This document shows, piece after piece, positions 1 to 5,449 of a stretch of DNA of 5,449 nucleotides. The stretch spans positions 1-5,449 of the forward strand of contig CATPBC010000143.1 of NCBI GenBank assembly GCA_955652195.1, written 5' to 3'. Made by a program: the position numbers and the translations under genes. The notes beneath the pieces were generated by a model, which saw nothing but the letters and a program-made list of their open reading frames with translations, did not search any database and had not been told where the DNA came from. The DNA is from an uncultured Xanthobacteraceae bacterium (GTDB lineage: Bacteria; Pseudomonadota; Alphaproteobacteria; Rhizobiales; Xanthobacteraceae). Position 1 is the first letter of the stretch, and each line of letters opens with the position of its first letter.

Positions 1-942
1 GATGGCATACTCGACCTCGTCGTCGGCGCCGGTAAGGATCACGCGCCGGAAGTCGTGGTCTATGCCGGCGCGTCAATCCGTGGCAAAGGCGCCTTCGGGA
101 CGGAGCTGGCGCGCTTCCAGCCGTTCGATTCCATTGCGCGTGGGGGCATTAGCGTCGCCGCTGCACAGATCGATGGGACAAACTCCGACAACATCATCGT
201 CGGATCGGGTCCCGGCGTCCCGAGCGAAGTGAAGGTCTATCAAGTCCCGCTGGCGATATCGTCCAGCGCCGGGCCGGCGCTCTTCGCGACGTTCAAACCG
301 TATGGTGAGGATCGGTCCGGCGTGAGCATCGCCACGGGCTTTGTGGACTTTTCGACCGGCCGCGAGAGCATCGTTACTGCGCCCGGCCCTGGCCTCCCGA
401 CGGAGGTCAAGGTGTTCGCCTTCCCGCTATTGAAGCCCATCGCGAAGGCCGGTCACGGTAGCACGCAAGCGACGGATGAGCCGGTGAACACCGCCTCTTT
501 CACTCCCTTCGGCAAGGATTATCGAGGCGGCGTTTCTCTGGCTACGGGTTGGCTAGCTGGCTCACTCGGTGGCGCCAAGCGGATTGTAGTTAGCAAACTC
601 GCGGACAGCGGTTCGGTAAAGATTTTCTCCAGCGGCTCCGCACTGGACGGGGGGCCGTCCTTATACCTGCAGAGTCCCGAACACCACGGTCACGGTGCCC
701 ATTTCCGCGAGATCGCGGGCTTTGAGCCATTCGGTGGATCTGGCGGCGCACGGGTGGCCGCGACCAGTACGGCGACCGGCGCCAATCTGCTGGTCAGCGG
801 TGTTGCGCCCGGAGGTACGGACGCAAGCGTCATCAAATACGATTTCGTCAGACCGAACGCTCAGTCAACGACTCTTGAAGCCGTGCGTCTCGGACAAGTC
901 TGGTCCGGAAAAGGGTCTCCACCCATCCTCGGCGGCGACTAA
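1..942 (+). CDS. FG-GAP/VCBS-like beta-propeller repeat protein, C-terminal part (5' end outside window)
   Basis: The frame is open from the first base and ends with TAA at 940-942, giving 313 residues of a protein whose start lies outside the window. It is built from repeats of about 60-74 residues. Each begins with an F-x-P-[FY] element (residues 39 FQPF, 98 FKPY, 167 FTPF, 241 FEPF), followed by a glycine-rich G-[GV]-x-[SV]-[VL]-A strand. The first two units then carry an IVG/IVT-x-x-G-P-G-x-P-[ST]-E-V-K-V-[YF] strand; the third and fourth have looser versions. This is the pattern of FG-GAP/VCBS-type propellers seen in large exported or surface bacterial proteins. Such repeats usually form a beta-propeller for binding or adhesion, sometimes with calcium loops; the Asp-rich calcium motif is weak here (one DGTNSD). 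There is no C-terminal membrane segment or sorting signal. The ligand is unknown. The nearest GTG or ATG codons are internal, so no start should be assigned here. Confidence 0.8.
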   Translation, partial: DGILDLVVGAGKDHAPEVVVYAGASIRGKGAFGTELARFQPFDSIARGGISVAAAQIDGTNSDNIIVGSGPGVPSEVKVYQVPLAISSSAGPALFATFKPYGEDRSGVSIATGFVDFSTGRESIVTAPGPGLPTEVKVFAFPLLKPIAKAGHGSTQATDEPVNTASFTPFGKDYRGGVSLATGWLAGSLGGAKRIVVSKLADSGSVKIFSSGSALDGGPSLYLQSPEHHGHGAHFREIAGFEPFGGSGGARVAATSTATGANLLVSGVAPGGTDASVIKYDFVRPNAQSTTLEAVRLGQVWSGKGSPPILGGD

Positions 943-1003
943 CAGTTTGCAATGTCGCGGCATTTTACGGTCGAAAGACGCATCGCCGCTGCTTGGCATC
1001 ATT

Positions 1004-1010
1004 GGGAGGG
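1004..1010 (+). promoter_or_regulatory. Ribosome binding site that fixes the start at 1015
   Basis: GGGAGGG lies 4 bases before ATG 1015. The upstream in-frame ATG at 952 has no such site and would put 21 residues, including charged ones, in front of a normal signal peptide. This supports 1015 as the true start. Confidence 0.7.
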
Positions 1011-1014
1011 ATTC

Positions 1015-2124
1015 ATGCGAACGATCCTGCCGCGCAAGCGCTTCGCTTTTCCGGCGCTGATATCGATCATGCTTATGGGATTGGGCGCCGCCGCGCGAGC
1101 GGAGGACTTGCCGTCCTACATGGAGCCGATCGGCGGCCGCACCACGTCGAGCGCGGCCAGCATCGCAACCACGGACGTGCTCGCGCTCAACGCCAGGATG
1201 TTTGAGCTCTATGGGAATGCCGGCGCCGTTTTTCGGCAAAACCTGATGGCCAAGCATCCGATCATTTTGGGGCTGTTCTCCGGAGCGGGCGGGCGTTTCA
1301 TTCTCTACCGACCCGGCATGGAGCCGCTCGACGCACCGCCGGTGCCGATTGCCTATCAGCTCATGAAATCGGTTGGGCACAGCACCATGGCGCTGGCCGA
1401 GGTGGTGATGCCTTATCTCGATAATACTTCCGACACGTCGTGGCGCGCCTCTTTGCTCGCCTATCGCAGCCAGATGCAATCGGCGCTTAATGGGCTGAAC
1501 GCCGCCGACGTCCTTGGCGACTGGCAGGAGAATAGCCGCGTCATCCTGCAGAACAACATCGCGTTCATGGACGACTGCGCCAAGAACGGCGTTATCACGG
1601 TGGCCGCGTTTGAGGATTTCGCCAAGAAGCAGGCGCCGTTTCTGAAAAAGAACATCGCCTGGGCCGCGCAGACCCAGGTCGGGCATTGGATGGACGTGCT
1701 CGCCGACTGGAAGAAACAGCTCGGCAGCGCCTGGGACCAGACCTATGCCGCAAGCAACACCATCTATGTCGCGCGGCAGAATAACGTGCTGTTCAGCGTG
1801 CTCGCACAGTTTTTCGGGCCCGACGCGATCAACAGCCGACTGGTGATGATCGAGACCATCTCGTTCACGACCACGCCCGAGGATATGCTCGAAGCGCTCA
1901 CCCGGATCGTTGCCGATCGTTCGGTCGGCGCCGCGTTCTTCGGCAACTACTACCTGATGGATTACGAATTGATGGGCGGCGACGCCCGTCAGGCCGTCAT
2001 CGACGAAAGCAAAAAGCGCGGCATGACGCCGTTCCTGCCGCCGGCGGTGGCGTTCGGCTCGCATCAATGGCCGGCCTTGATCACGCCCGGCAGTGGACCG
2101 GCATCGCTCGCCGATATTAAGTAA
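1015..2124 (+). CDS. Exported protein of unknown function
   Basis: This encodes 369 residues, and I do not recognise the family. The N-terminus is a typical Sec signal peptide: basic residues at R2, R7, K8 and R9, a hydrophobic stretch at about 10-27, and likely cleavage after the Ala-Arg-Ala that ends at residue 29. The mature part looks soluble and largely helical. It is rich in Trp, Met and Ala, has a single Cys in an MDDC stretch, a glycine-rich GAGGRF segment near residue 83, and no obvious catalytic signature, lipobox or later membrane helix. The start at 1015 was chosen over 952 because of the good ribosome site and the signal peptide. The next gene follows after 28 bases on the same strand and also encodes an exported protein, so the two are probably co-transcribed and may act together in the periplasm. 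The preceding gene ends 72 bases upstream, and I see no convincing promoter in that gap. Confidence 0.8.
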   Translation: MRTILPRKRFAFPALISIMLMGLGAAARAEDLPSYMEPIGGRTTSSAASIATTDVLALNARMFELYGNAGAVFRQNLMAKHPIILGLFSGAGGRFILYRPGMEPLDAPPVPIAYQLMKSVGHSTMALAEVVMPYLDNTSDTSWRASLLAYRSQMQSALNGLNAADVLGDWQENSRVILQNNIAFMDDCAKNGVITVAAFEDFAKKQAPFLKKNIAWAAQTQVGHWMDVLADWKKQLGSAWDQTYAASNTIYVARQNNVLFSVLAQFFGPDAINSRLVMIETISFTTTPEDMLEALTRIVADRSVGAAFFGNYYLMDYELMGGDARQAVIDESKKRGMTPFLPPAVAFGSHQWPALITPGSGPASLADIK

Positions 2125-2137
2125 CGCGTTGCACGAG

Positions 2138-2142
2138 AGGAG
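2138..2142 (+). promoter_or_regulatory. Ribosome binding site for the GTG start at 2153
   Basis: AGGAG lies within the purine run GAGAGGAGA, 10 bases before GTG 2153. It lies in the 28-base gap after the preceding stop codon and supports GTG as the initiator, because no ATG is suitably placed before the signal peptide. Confidence 0.6.
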
Positions 2143-2152
2143 ATAACTGCAC

Positions 2153-3115
2153 GTGCGCTCACTCTGGCAGTCGTGTGCTTGCCTGATCGCCGCGGCGGCG
2201 CTGGCCGTACTTGCCGCGGCCGCGGTGGCGCAAGACGGCACCGACTGGATCACCAAATTCCTGCGTGCTCCGGTCCATGTCGCGGCCTGGCCGGGCGGCA
2301 AGAAGGTCGCGGTCAGTTTCGCGCTGTTCGTCGAGGAGTTCGGCTTTGGCCAGGGGCCGGTGTATCGGCCCGATCTCGCCAGCCGCAGTCCGGATCTGGT
2401 GAACGAAAATTTCCGCCAGTATTCGCTCAGTTGGGGCAACCTGCGCGTCGCGCGGTTGTTCAAGGATTTGGATGTCCCGCTCAGCATTGTGTTGAACGCG
2501 GAATTTCCGCGCGCCCATCCGTCGGAGTGGAAGGAATTCCGTGCGGTGCAGCCCAGCGCGCCAATCGTCGCCCACGGCATGAACAATACCAGCCGCATGC
2601 TGCCGCTCGGCCGCGGGCTCGACGAACAAAAGGCCTATATCCGCGAGACGCTCGACCTGATCGCCGGCACGACCGGCGTGAAGTCCGCCGGCTGGTCGAG
2701 CCCAAGCGTCTATTCCAACGGCGACACCATGCAAGCCATGGCTGCCGTGGGCATTACCTACACGCTCGATCAGATGGATTCCGACATCATTTCGCGGCTG
2801 AAGACGCCGGACGGACCGCTGCTCCTGCTGCCTTACCCGGTCGTAACCGTCGACATGGGACAGAATCTGGCGCGCATGAAGTCGCCGACCGAAATCGAGG
2901 CGCTGTGGCTCGATTATGTGGCGGAACTCGCCGACGAAGCGCGCGGCGACCCGGCGCGGGAAGCGACCACCGTTGTCATCGGCATCCATCCTTTCGTCGT
3001 CGGCACGCCCGACGGCGCGGCGGCGATGCGGCGCGTATTGTCGCGCTTGAAGAACGATCGCAGCGTCTGGCTGACCGACACGGACGCGATCCTCAAGGCG
3101 ATCGATACGAAATGA
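2153..3115 (+). CDS. Exported polysaccharide deacetylase-family (PuuE-like) protein
   Basis: This encodes 320 residues with a GTG start. Residues 1-26 form an Ala-rich Sec signal peptide with likely cleavage after Ala-Val-Ala. The mature part follows the order of the NodB-homology carbohydrate esterase 4 fold, closest in my reading to the PuuE/allantoinase branch. In order these are WPGGKKVAVSF with EE at 61-62 (first strand), an IVAHGMNN segment with His141 (metal-site loop), GW-S-SPS at 180-185 (usually an Arg-Pro or Gly-Trp loop), a PLLLLPYPV strand, and IGIHPFVVG with His279 near the end. In classical deacetylases the metal is held by one Asp and two His of an H-x3-H motif. Here the Asp position is Glu or shifted, and the second His appears to be Asn, so classical metal-dependent deacetylation is doubtful. 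PuuE members are known that do not use the usual metal site. The substrate is unknown, but export argues against purine catabolism and for an envelope polymer or other periplasmic amide. The gene probably forms an operon with the preceding exported gene. Confidence 0.8.
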   Translation: MRSLWQSCACLIAAAALAVLAAAAVAQDGTDWITKFLRAPVHVAAWPGGKKVAVSFALFVEEFGFGQGPVYRPDLASRSPDLVNENFRQYSLSWGNLRVARLFKDLDVPLSIVLNAEFPRAHPSEWKEFRAVQPSAPIVAHGMNNTSRMLPLGRGLDEQKAYIRETLDLIAGTTGVKSAGWSSPSVYSNGDTMQAMAAVGITYTLDQMDSDIISRLKTPDGPLLLLPYPVVTVDMGQNLARMKSPTEIEALWLDYVAELADEARGDPAREATTVVIGIHPFVVGTPDGAAAMRRVLSRLKNDRSVWLTDTDAILKAIDTK

Positions 3116-3124
3116 GTTGAAGCC

Positions 3125-3170
3125 GGCGGTTATTACGTCCGCCCCCGCGAAGCGGGGGAGGGGGACCGCC
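3125..3170 (+). repeat. GC-rich nested palindrome, REP-like element or terminator
   Basis: A perfect 7-base stem, CCCCCGC (3142-3148) with GCGGGGG (3152-3158), closes a 3-base GAA loop. Outer arms can extend it: GTCC (3137-3140) with GGAC (3163-3166), or alternatively GGCGGT (3125-3130) with ACCGCC (3165-3170). The two outer pairings share bases and cannot both form fully. The element lies just after the deacetylase-family stop codon. No T-run follows, so it may be a dispersed intergenic palindrome of the kind common in Bradyrhizobium-type genomes rather than a classical Rho-independent terminator. It could still slow transcription or protect the 3' end of the upstream mRNA. Confidence 0.5.
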
Positions 3171-3294
3171 CGTAGCTCGCTTAAGCGAAGGCGCACGTGA
3201 ACGCGCTTATGGGTGCTGCGCCGCGCCCGGGATACGCGCGCGATTCACGGTCAAACCATTTTCGCTTTAGAGTGTCAGCCGTTCACCGCCTCGC

Positions 3295-3298
3295 GAGG
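3295..3298 (+). promoter_or_regulatory. Ribosome binding site that fixes the start at 3308
   Basis: GAGG lies 9 bases before ATG 3308. The longer in-frame option, GTG at 3197, lacks a ribosome site and would add 37 polar residues with no family similarity ahead of the conserved N-terminus. Confidence 0.5.
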
Positions 3299-3307
3299 TT
3301 TCATCCC

Positions 3308-3694
3308 ATGATCAAGCGCTACAGCGACCATGCCGCCAACGAGCGCACTTTTCTCGCTTGGGTGCGCACCGCGATCGCGGTCATGGCCTTCGGCTTCCTG
3401 ATCGAGCGGTTCGATCTGTTTTTGAAATTTGCGGCGCCGCAACTCGCCGAGCGGCAGCTCGTGCCGCACGGCGAAGGTTTTGCCAATTGGGCGGGACTGG
3501 CTTTTATCGTGATCGGCGTGGCGACGATCGCGATCGCGGGCCTGCGCTTCGCCAAGACCGCCAAGGACATCGAAACCGAGGGCGAAGTGGCGAGTCCCGG
3601 CGAACGCTTCGATCTCGCGCTGGCCGTGATGATCGGCCTGCTGGGCGCGTCGCTGGCGCTCTATCTGTCGCGCGCCACGCTGCCGACGCTGTAA
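3308..3694 (+). CDS. YidH/DUF202 family inner-membrane protein
   Basis: This encodes 128 residues. The N-terminal signature is unmistakable for the family: [15 protein letters not shown] at residues 7-21, leading into a first membrane helix (about 15-35) that ends in GFLIERF. A second helix spans about 59-79 and a third about 102-120, separated by a charged cytoplasmic-type loop ([11 protein letters not shown]). The length matches the usual 110-130 residues. The biochemical role of the family is not established; it is a small inner-membrane protein found widely in proteobacteria. ATG 3308 was preferred because family members begin a few residues before the NERT motif. The gene stands 192 bases after the deacetylase-family gene and beyond a palindrome, so it probably has its own transcription start. 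I found only a poor promoter match upstream. Confidence 0.88.
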   Translation: MIKRYSDHAANERTFLAWVRTAIAVMAFGFLIERFDLFLKFAAPQLAERQLVPHGEGFANWAGLAFIVIGVATIAIAGLRFAKTAKDIETEGEVASPGERFDLALAVMIGLLGASLALYLSRATLPTL

Positions 3695-3778
3695 CGCGGC
3701 CGCGCCCGATGAATTAGCTCGGCCACGCACGCGCCGCGACAACGATAATGCTTACCATCAAGCAACACGGTCAGCAGT

Positions 3779-3807
3779 ATGTGCGCTTTGGCCTCAGGAG
3801 GAGACAT
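3779..3807 (+). repeat. Possible decayed copy of a dispersed short intergenic repeat
   Basis: This 29-base stretch starts ATGTGCGCTTTGG and ends GGAGACAT, so its ends (ATGT and ACAT) are inverted repeats. It recalls the short ATGTCCGCTTT...AGCGGACAT elements scattered between genes in Bradyrhizobium-type genomes, but with several mismatches. It sits in the 155-base spacer between two convergent genes. The link to that repeat family is from memory and weak. The strand is nominal because the element is roughly palindromic. Confidence 0.2.
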
Positions 3808-3849
3808 CCACGCCGACAGACGTTCCTCGCCTCTAGTTGCCTCGGCGCC

Positions 3850-4146
3850 TCATTTTTTGGCTGTCACTTGGGAAGCAAGCATCCGTTTGGCCGCCTCGAC
3901 ATCGACTAGCGGATAGGTATCGAAATGCGCAGGGATGATGTCTGCCCACTCATTCAATATGTGATGCAATGCCTCATTGCTCTCAACATCGAAGATGGCA
4001 ACTGCGCCGCGCCCCACCCGGGCATAGATATGCCGGCACACCCCGCTTGCTTCATACTTGGCCATCCATGGCCAGAACGACTGCCGTGTTTTTGCGAGAT
4101 CGGAAGGCCGTTCGGGCCGCGGCGTTGAGACAACGAGATATAGCAT
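3850..4146 (-). CDS. Muconolactone delta-isomerase-like small protein
   Basis: This encodes 98 residues and lacks a signal peptide, so it is cytoplasmic. The pattern fits the muconolactone isomerase family: an opening strand MLYLVVST, a helix with a W-P-W-M segment (25-28), then G35-V-C-R-H-I-Y (compare the G-x-W-R-H-L-[WY] of true isomerases), an AIFDVESNEALHHIL core (50-64), and a terminal strand carrying PLVDVE. The family size is about 90-100 residues, and members form multimers of ferredoxin-like alpha/beta-barrel subunits. The real enzyme acts in the catechol branch of the beta-ketoadipate pathway, but none of the cat genes lie here, so this is better read as a fold relative with unknown substrate. 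The upstream gene on the same strand ends 74 bases away. The ribosome site is weak. The protein ends in two Lys codons before TGA. Confidence 0.7.
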   Translation of the reverse strand: MLYLVVSTPRPERPSDLAKTRQSFWPWMAKYEASGVCRHIYARVGRGAVAIFDVESNEALHHILNEWADIIPAHFDTYPLVDVEAAKRMLASQVTAKK

Positions 4147-4207
4147 GATGCGCTTGGCGTCTCGTCGCGAGGCGAACTGGCGTTAAGGCGGCTACTCGCT
4201 AATTCCT

Positions 4208-4221
4208 GACGTACTTACGTC
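4208..4221 (-). terminator. Short palindrome at the 3' end of the DUF1330 gene
   Basis: GACGTA (4208-4213) and TACGTC (4216-4221) are perfect inverted arms with a 2-base centre, touching the DUF1330 stop codon at 4221-4223. The stem is short and no T-run follows on the - strand, so a terminator role is doubtful. It could equally be a chance palindrome or a small mRNA-processing site between the two small genes. Confidence 0.2.
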
Positions 4222-4616
4222 TACGGCGTAACGCCGCTAACGGCAACGATGTTGAACTTGGCGTATTTCTTACCAATGTCGTAGATGGCTGCGAAGTCCG
4301 GTGAATCTTTCCAGGCCTTCAATGCCTCTAAACTGTCCCAGCGAATAATGACCACCGGCCCCTTTGGCAAATCTCCTTCGAGCGTAGTTCCTGGCCCCGC
4401 TGCGACGTAAAGGCCGCCATGGGCTTTGACGGAGGCCTGCGCCGGCGGAACGTACTCCTTGCCATAACGGTCGGCGTCGGTCACTTCATTGAGTGCGATC
4501 ATGTAGACCGGAGGCTTGGCTTGGGCGTTGGCTTGGGCGTGAAGACTTTGGACAACGACTGCGCCCGCCATCATGCCAGCGAGCATCGACAGTGCGATAG
4601 CGTATTTGGTTTTCAT
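4221..4616 (-). CDS. Secreted DUF1330 domain protein
   Basis: This encodes 131 residues. Residues 1-27 form a Sec signal peptide (K2, K4, a hydrophobic core at 6-22, likely cleavage after LHA). Residues 37-129 are a DUF1330 domain with the usual order: VYMIALNEV strand, DADRYGKEYVPPA helix start, HGG-LYVAAGP (66-75), LEGDLP (79-84), VVIIRWDSLEALKAW (88-102) and the SPDF-x3-Y segment (105-112). DUF1330 proteins have the dimeric alpha/beta-barrel fold and no firmly established reaction; many lack a signal peptide, so an exported form is worth noting. AGGAG on the - strand (4624-4628) stands 7 bases before the ATG, which fixes the start. The gene follows the cyclase remnant after 68 bases and precedes the isomerase-like gene, suggesting one - strand transcript. 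Confidence 0.88.
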   Translation of the reverse strand: MKTKYAIALSMLAGMMAGAVVVQSLHAQANAQAKPPVYMIALNEVTDADRYGKEYVPPAQASVKAHGGLYVAAGPGTTLEGDLPKGPVVIIRWDSLEALKAWKDSPDFAAIYDIGKKYAKFNIVAVSGVTP

Positions 4617-4684
4617 TGTCGCTCTCCTGCTGGGTCATGCCACCGGCCGACGTTGTTCATATCGGCTGTTGCATACCGGTTGTT

Positions 4685-5449
4685 TCATCTCGGCTGTGTG
4701 ATCGGTTTGTCAGGCCGCGGACTTTGGCCGTAATTTTCCAGGGCGGCGATCGCGTCCTGCAGCAGCGCGCGAATTCGCCCCGCCGAGCCCGCGTGAATCA
4801 TGCTCGGATCGAGGTAGAAATCCAGCCCGGTCAAATGTTCGCTGAAGATCTTGATCTTTTGGCCGGCGGTGTCGAGCATGCCTTCGACCGAATAAGGGAT
4901 GACTTCACGACTGATCCCCTTCATCGTGATTGGCGGAAGCGTATGGGCCACCACGATGTCCCGCACCAGCGCATAAGTTTCGTAGCTGACCACGATGTGG
5001 CCGGCTTCGGCGACCGATTGCAAGCGGGCCGCGAGGTTCGCTTCGGCGCCGATGATCGTATAGTCCATCCGGTCGGCGCTGCCGAAATTCCCGACATTAC
5101 AGAACCCGGTATTGATGCCCATGCGGACCCGGAACGGGTGCTCCACGCCCTCGTTGCGCCATTTCGCGTTCAGTTCGGCGACCCGCTGCTGCATTTGTGC
5201 GGCCATGCGCATACAGGCCTTGGCATCTTCCGCTTCGCCCTTGGATTCCGGATCGCCAAAAAAGATCAGAATGGCGTCACCGACAAATTTATCGATTGTG
5301 CCGCCGTGTCTGAGCGCGATGTTGGACATTTGGGTAAAATACTCGTTGAGTCGGGTTGGAGGCGTTCCGTTGTCGCCGTAAAATCCTTTATGTCGGAAAA
5401 GAAGATCGTAAGCTTCTTGCGCTCGGTATGGATTGTCACGTCCTTCTGA
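4685..5449 (-). pseudogene. Class III adenylate cyclase catalytic domain, frameshifted (5' end outside window)
   Basis: The gene enters from the right edge. In one frame (5351-5449) the - strand reads QKDVTIHTERKK, then LTIFFSDIKDFT, then TTERLQP. The family then expects about six residues (similar to EDLTSL) before LNEYFT. Instead LNEYFTQM, followed by the rest of the domain, appears at once in another frame (5350 down to the TGA at 4685-4687). The upstream frame runs into a TGA at 5266-5268. The downstream part keeps the GGTIDKFVGDA motif (adenine-selecting Lys14, second metal Asp18, counted from Met at 5329), IFFGDPE, MDYTIIG (Thr91, as in class IIIb) and NLAAR (Asn98 and Arg102, transition state). 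The first metal Asp is in FFSDI at 5392-5394, on the other side of the break. The frame starting at Met 5329 gives 214 residues and alone would lack that Asp, so it should be inactive. An intact protein would make cAMP, with the catalytic domain probably cytoplasmic. An assembly or sequencing error is the alternative. Confidence 0.75.

Noticed and set aside
865..2598. Long - strand open frame of 577 codons
   Set aside because: It runs antisense to the exported unknown gene and into the deacetylase-family gene, both of which have signal peptides and ribosome sites. Its product is Arg/His-rich with no family features, typical of a GC-rich antisense shadow.
2173..3120. + strand frame overlapping the deacetylase-family gene
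   Set aside because: It is a different frame from the gene with the recognisable fold and signal peptide, and its product is Arg/His-rich.
2159..3196. Long - strand open frame of 345 codons
   Set aside because: It is antisense to the deacetylase-family gene and its composition is dominated by Arg, Gly and His. No motif or ribosome site supports it.
3244..3271. TTCACG and TTTAGA as a promoter for the YidH-type gene
   Set aside because: The spacing is 16 bases, but the match to the -35 and -10 consensus is poor, and such matches are expected by chance.
3695..3704. CGCGGCCGCG palindrome after the YidH-type stop codon
   Set aside because: It has no loop and no T-run, so it cannot form a proper terminator hairpin, and it is likely a chance GC-rich palindrome.
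4158..4174. Imperfect hairpin before the isomerase-like gene
   Set aside because: The stem is short and mismatched when read on the - strand, with no riboswitch features or terminator run.
4656..4703. Two similar segments containing TCGGCTGT between the cyclase and DUF1330 genes
   Set aside because: There are only two imperfect copies of about 16 bases, one running into the cyclase coding end. This is too little to call a repeat or operator.
4616..5449. + strand open frame reaching the right edge
   Set aside because: It is antisense to the adenylate cyclase, whose catalytic motifs are clear on the - strand. The + frame has no recognisable features.

Overview
The window is high-GC DNA with dense coding on both strands. 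It looks like chromosome from an alphaproteobacterium, most likely a Bradyrhizobium or Rhodopseudomonas-type member of the Hyphomicrobiales. That placement rests on protein flavour and composition (the cyclase sequence, the YidH-type membrane protein, GC-rich intergenic palindromes) and is an inference, since there is no rRNA or other marker gene here.

Layout, left half (+ strand): (1) the C-terminal part of an FG-GAP/VCBS-like beta-propeller repeat protein, running in from the left edge to 942; (2) an exported protein of unknown family at 1015-2124; (3) 28 bases later, an exported polysaccharide-deacetylase-fold protein resembling the PuuE branch, at 2153-3115, starting with GTG; (4) a GC-rich nested palindrome at about 3125-3170; (5) a small three-helix YidH/DUF202 membrane protein at 3308-3694.

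Layout, right half (- strand): reading right to left, a class III adenylate cyclase catalytic domain (from beyond 5449 down to 4685), a secreted DUF1330 protein (4616-4221) and a muconolactone-isomerase-like small protein (4146-3850). The gaps are 68 and 74 bases, so the three may be co-transcribed. The two strands converge in a 155-base spacer (3695-3849) that holds only a weak candidate repeat.

The most notable point is that the cyclase is broken. Its N-terminal catalytic motif (FFSDIKDFT) and the rest of the domain lie in different reading frames. The join at about 5350/5351 lacks roughly six residues of the usual family sequence, consistent with a 16-base deletion and frameshift. The only intact frame, beginning at 5329, hides this because it starts at an internal Met.

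How the genes may work together: genes 2 and 3 look like a two-gene unit of exported proteins acting in the envelope or periplasm. The DUF1330 and isomerase-like genes both encode small proteins expected to have the ferredoxin-like dimeric alpha/beta-barrel fold. I see no phage, CRISPR, transposase, toxin-antitoxin or other recognisable defence system. Apart from the broken cyclase and the uncharacterised exported pair, the region looks ordinary.
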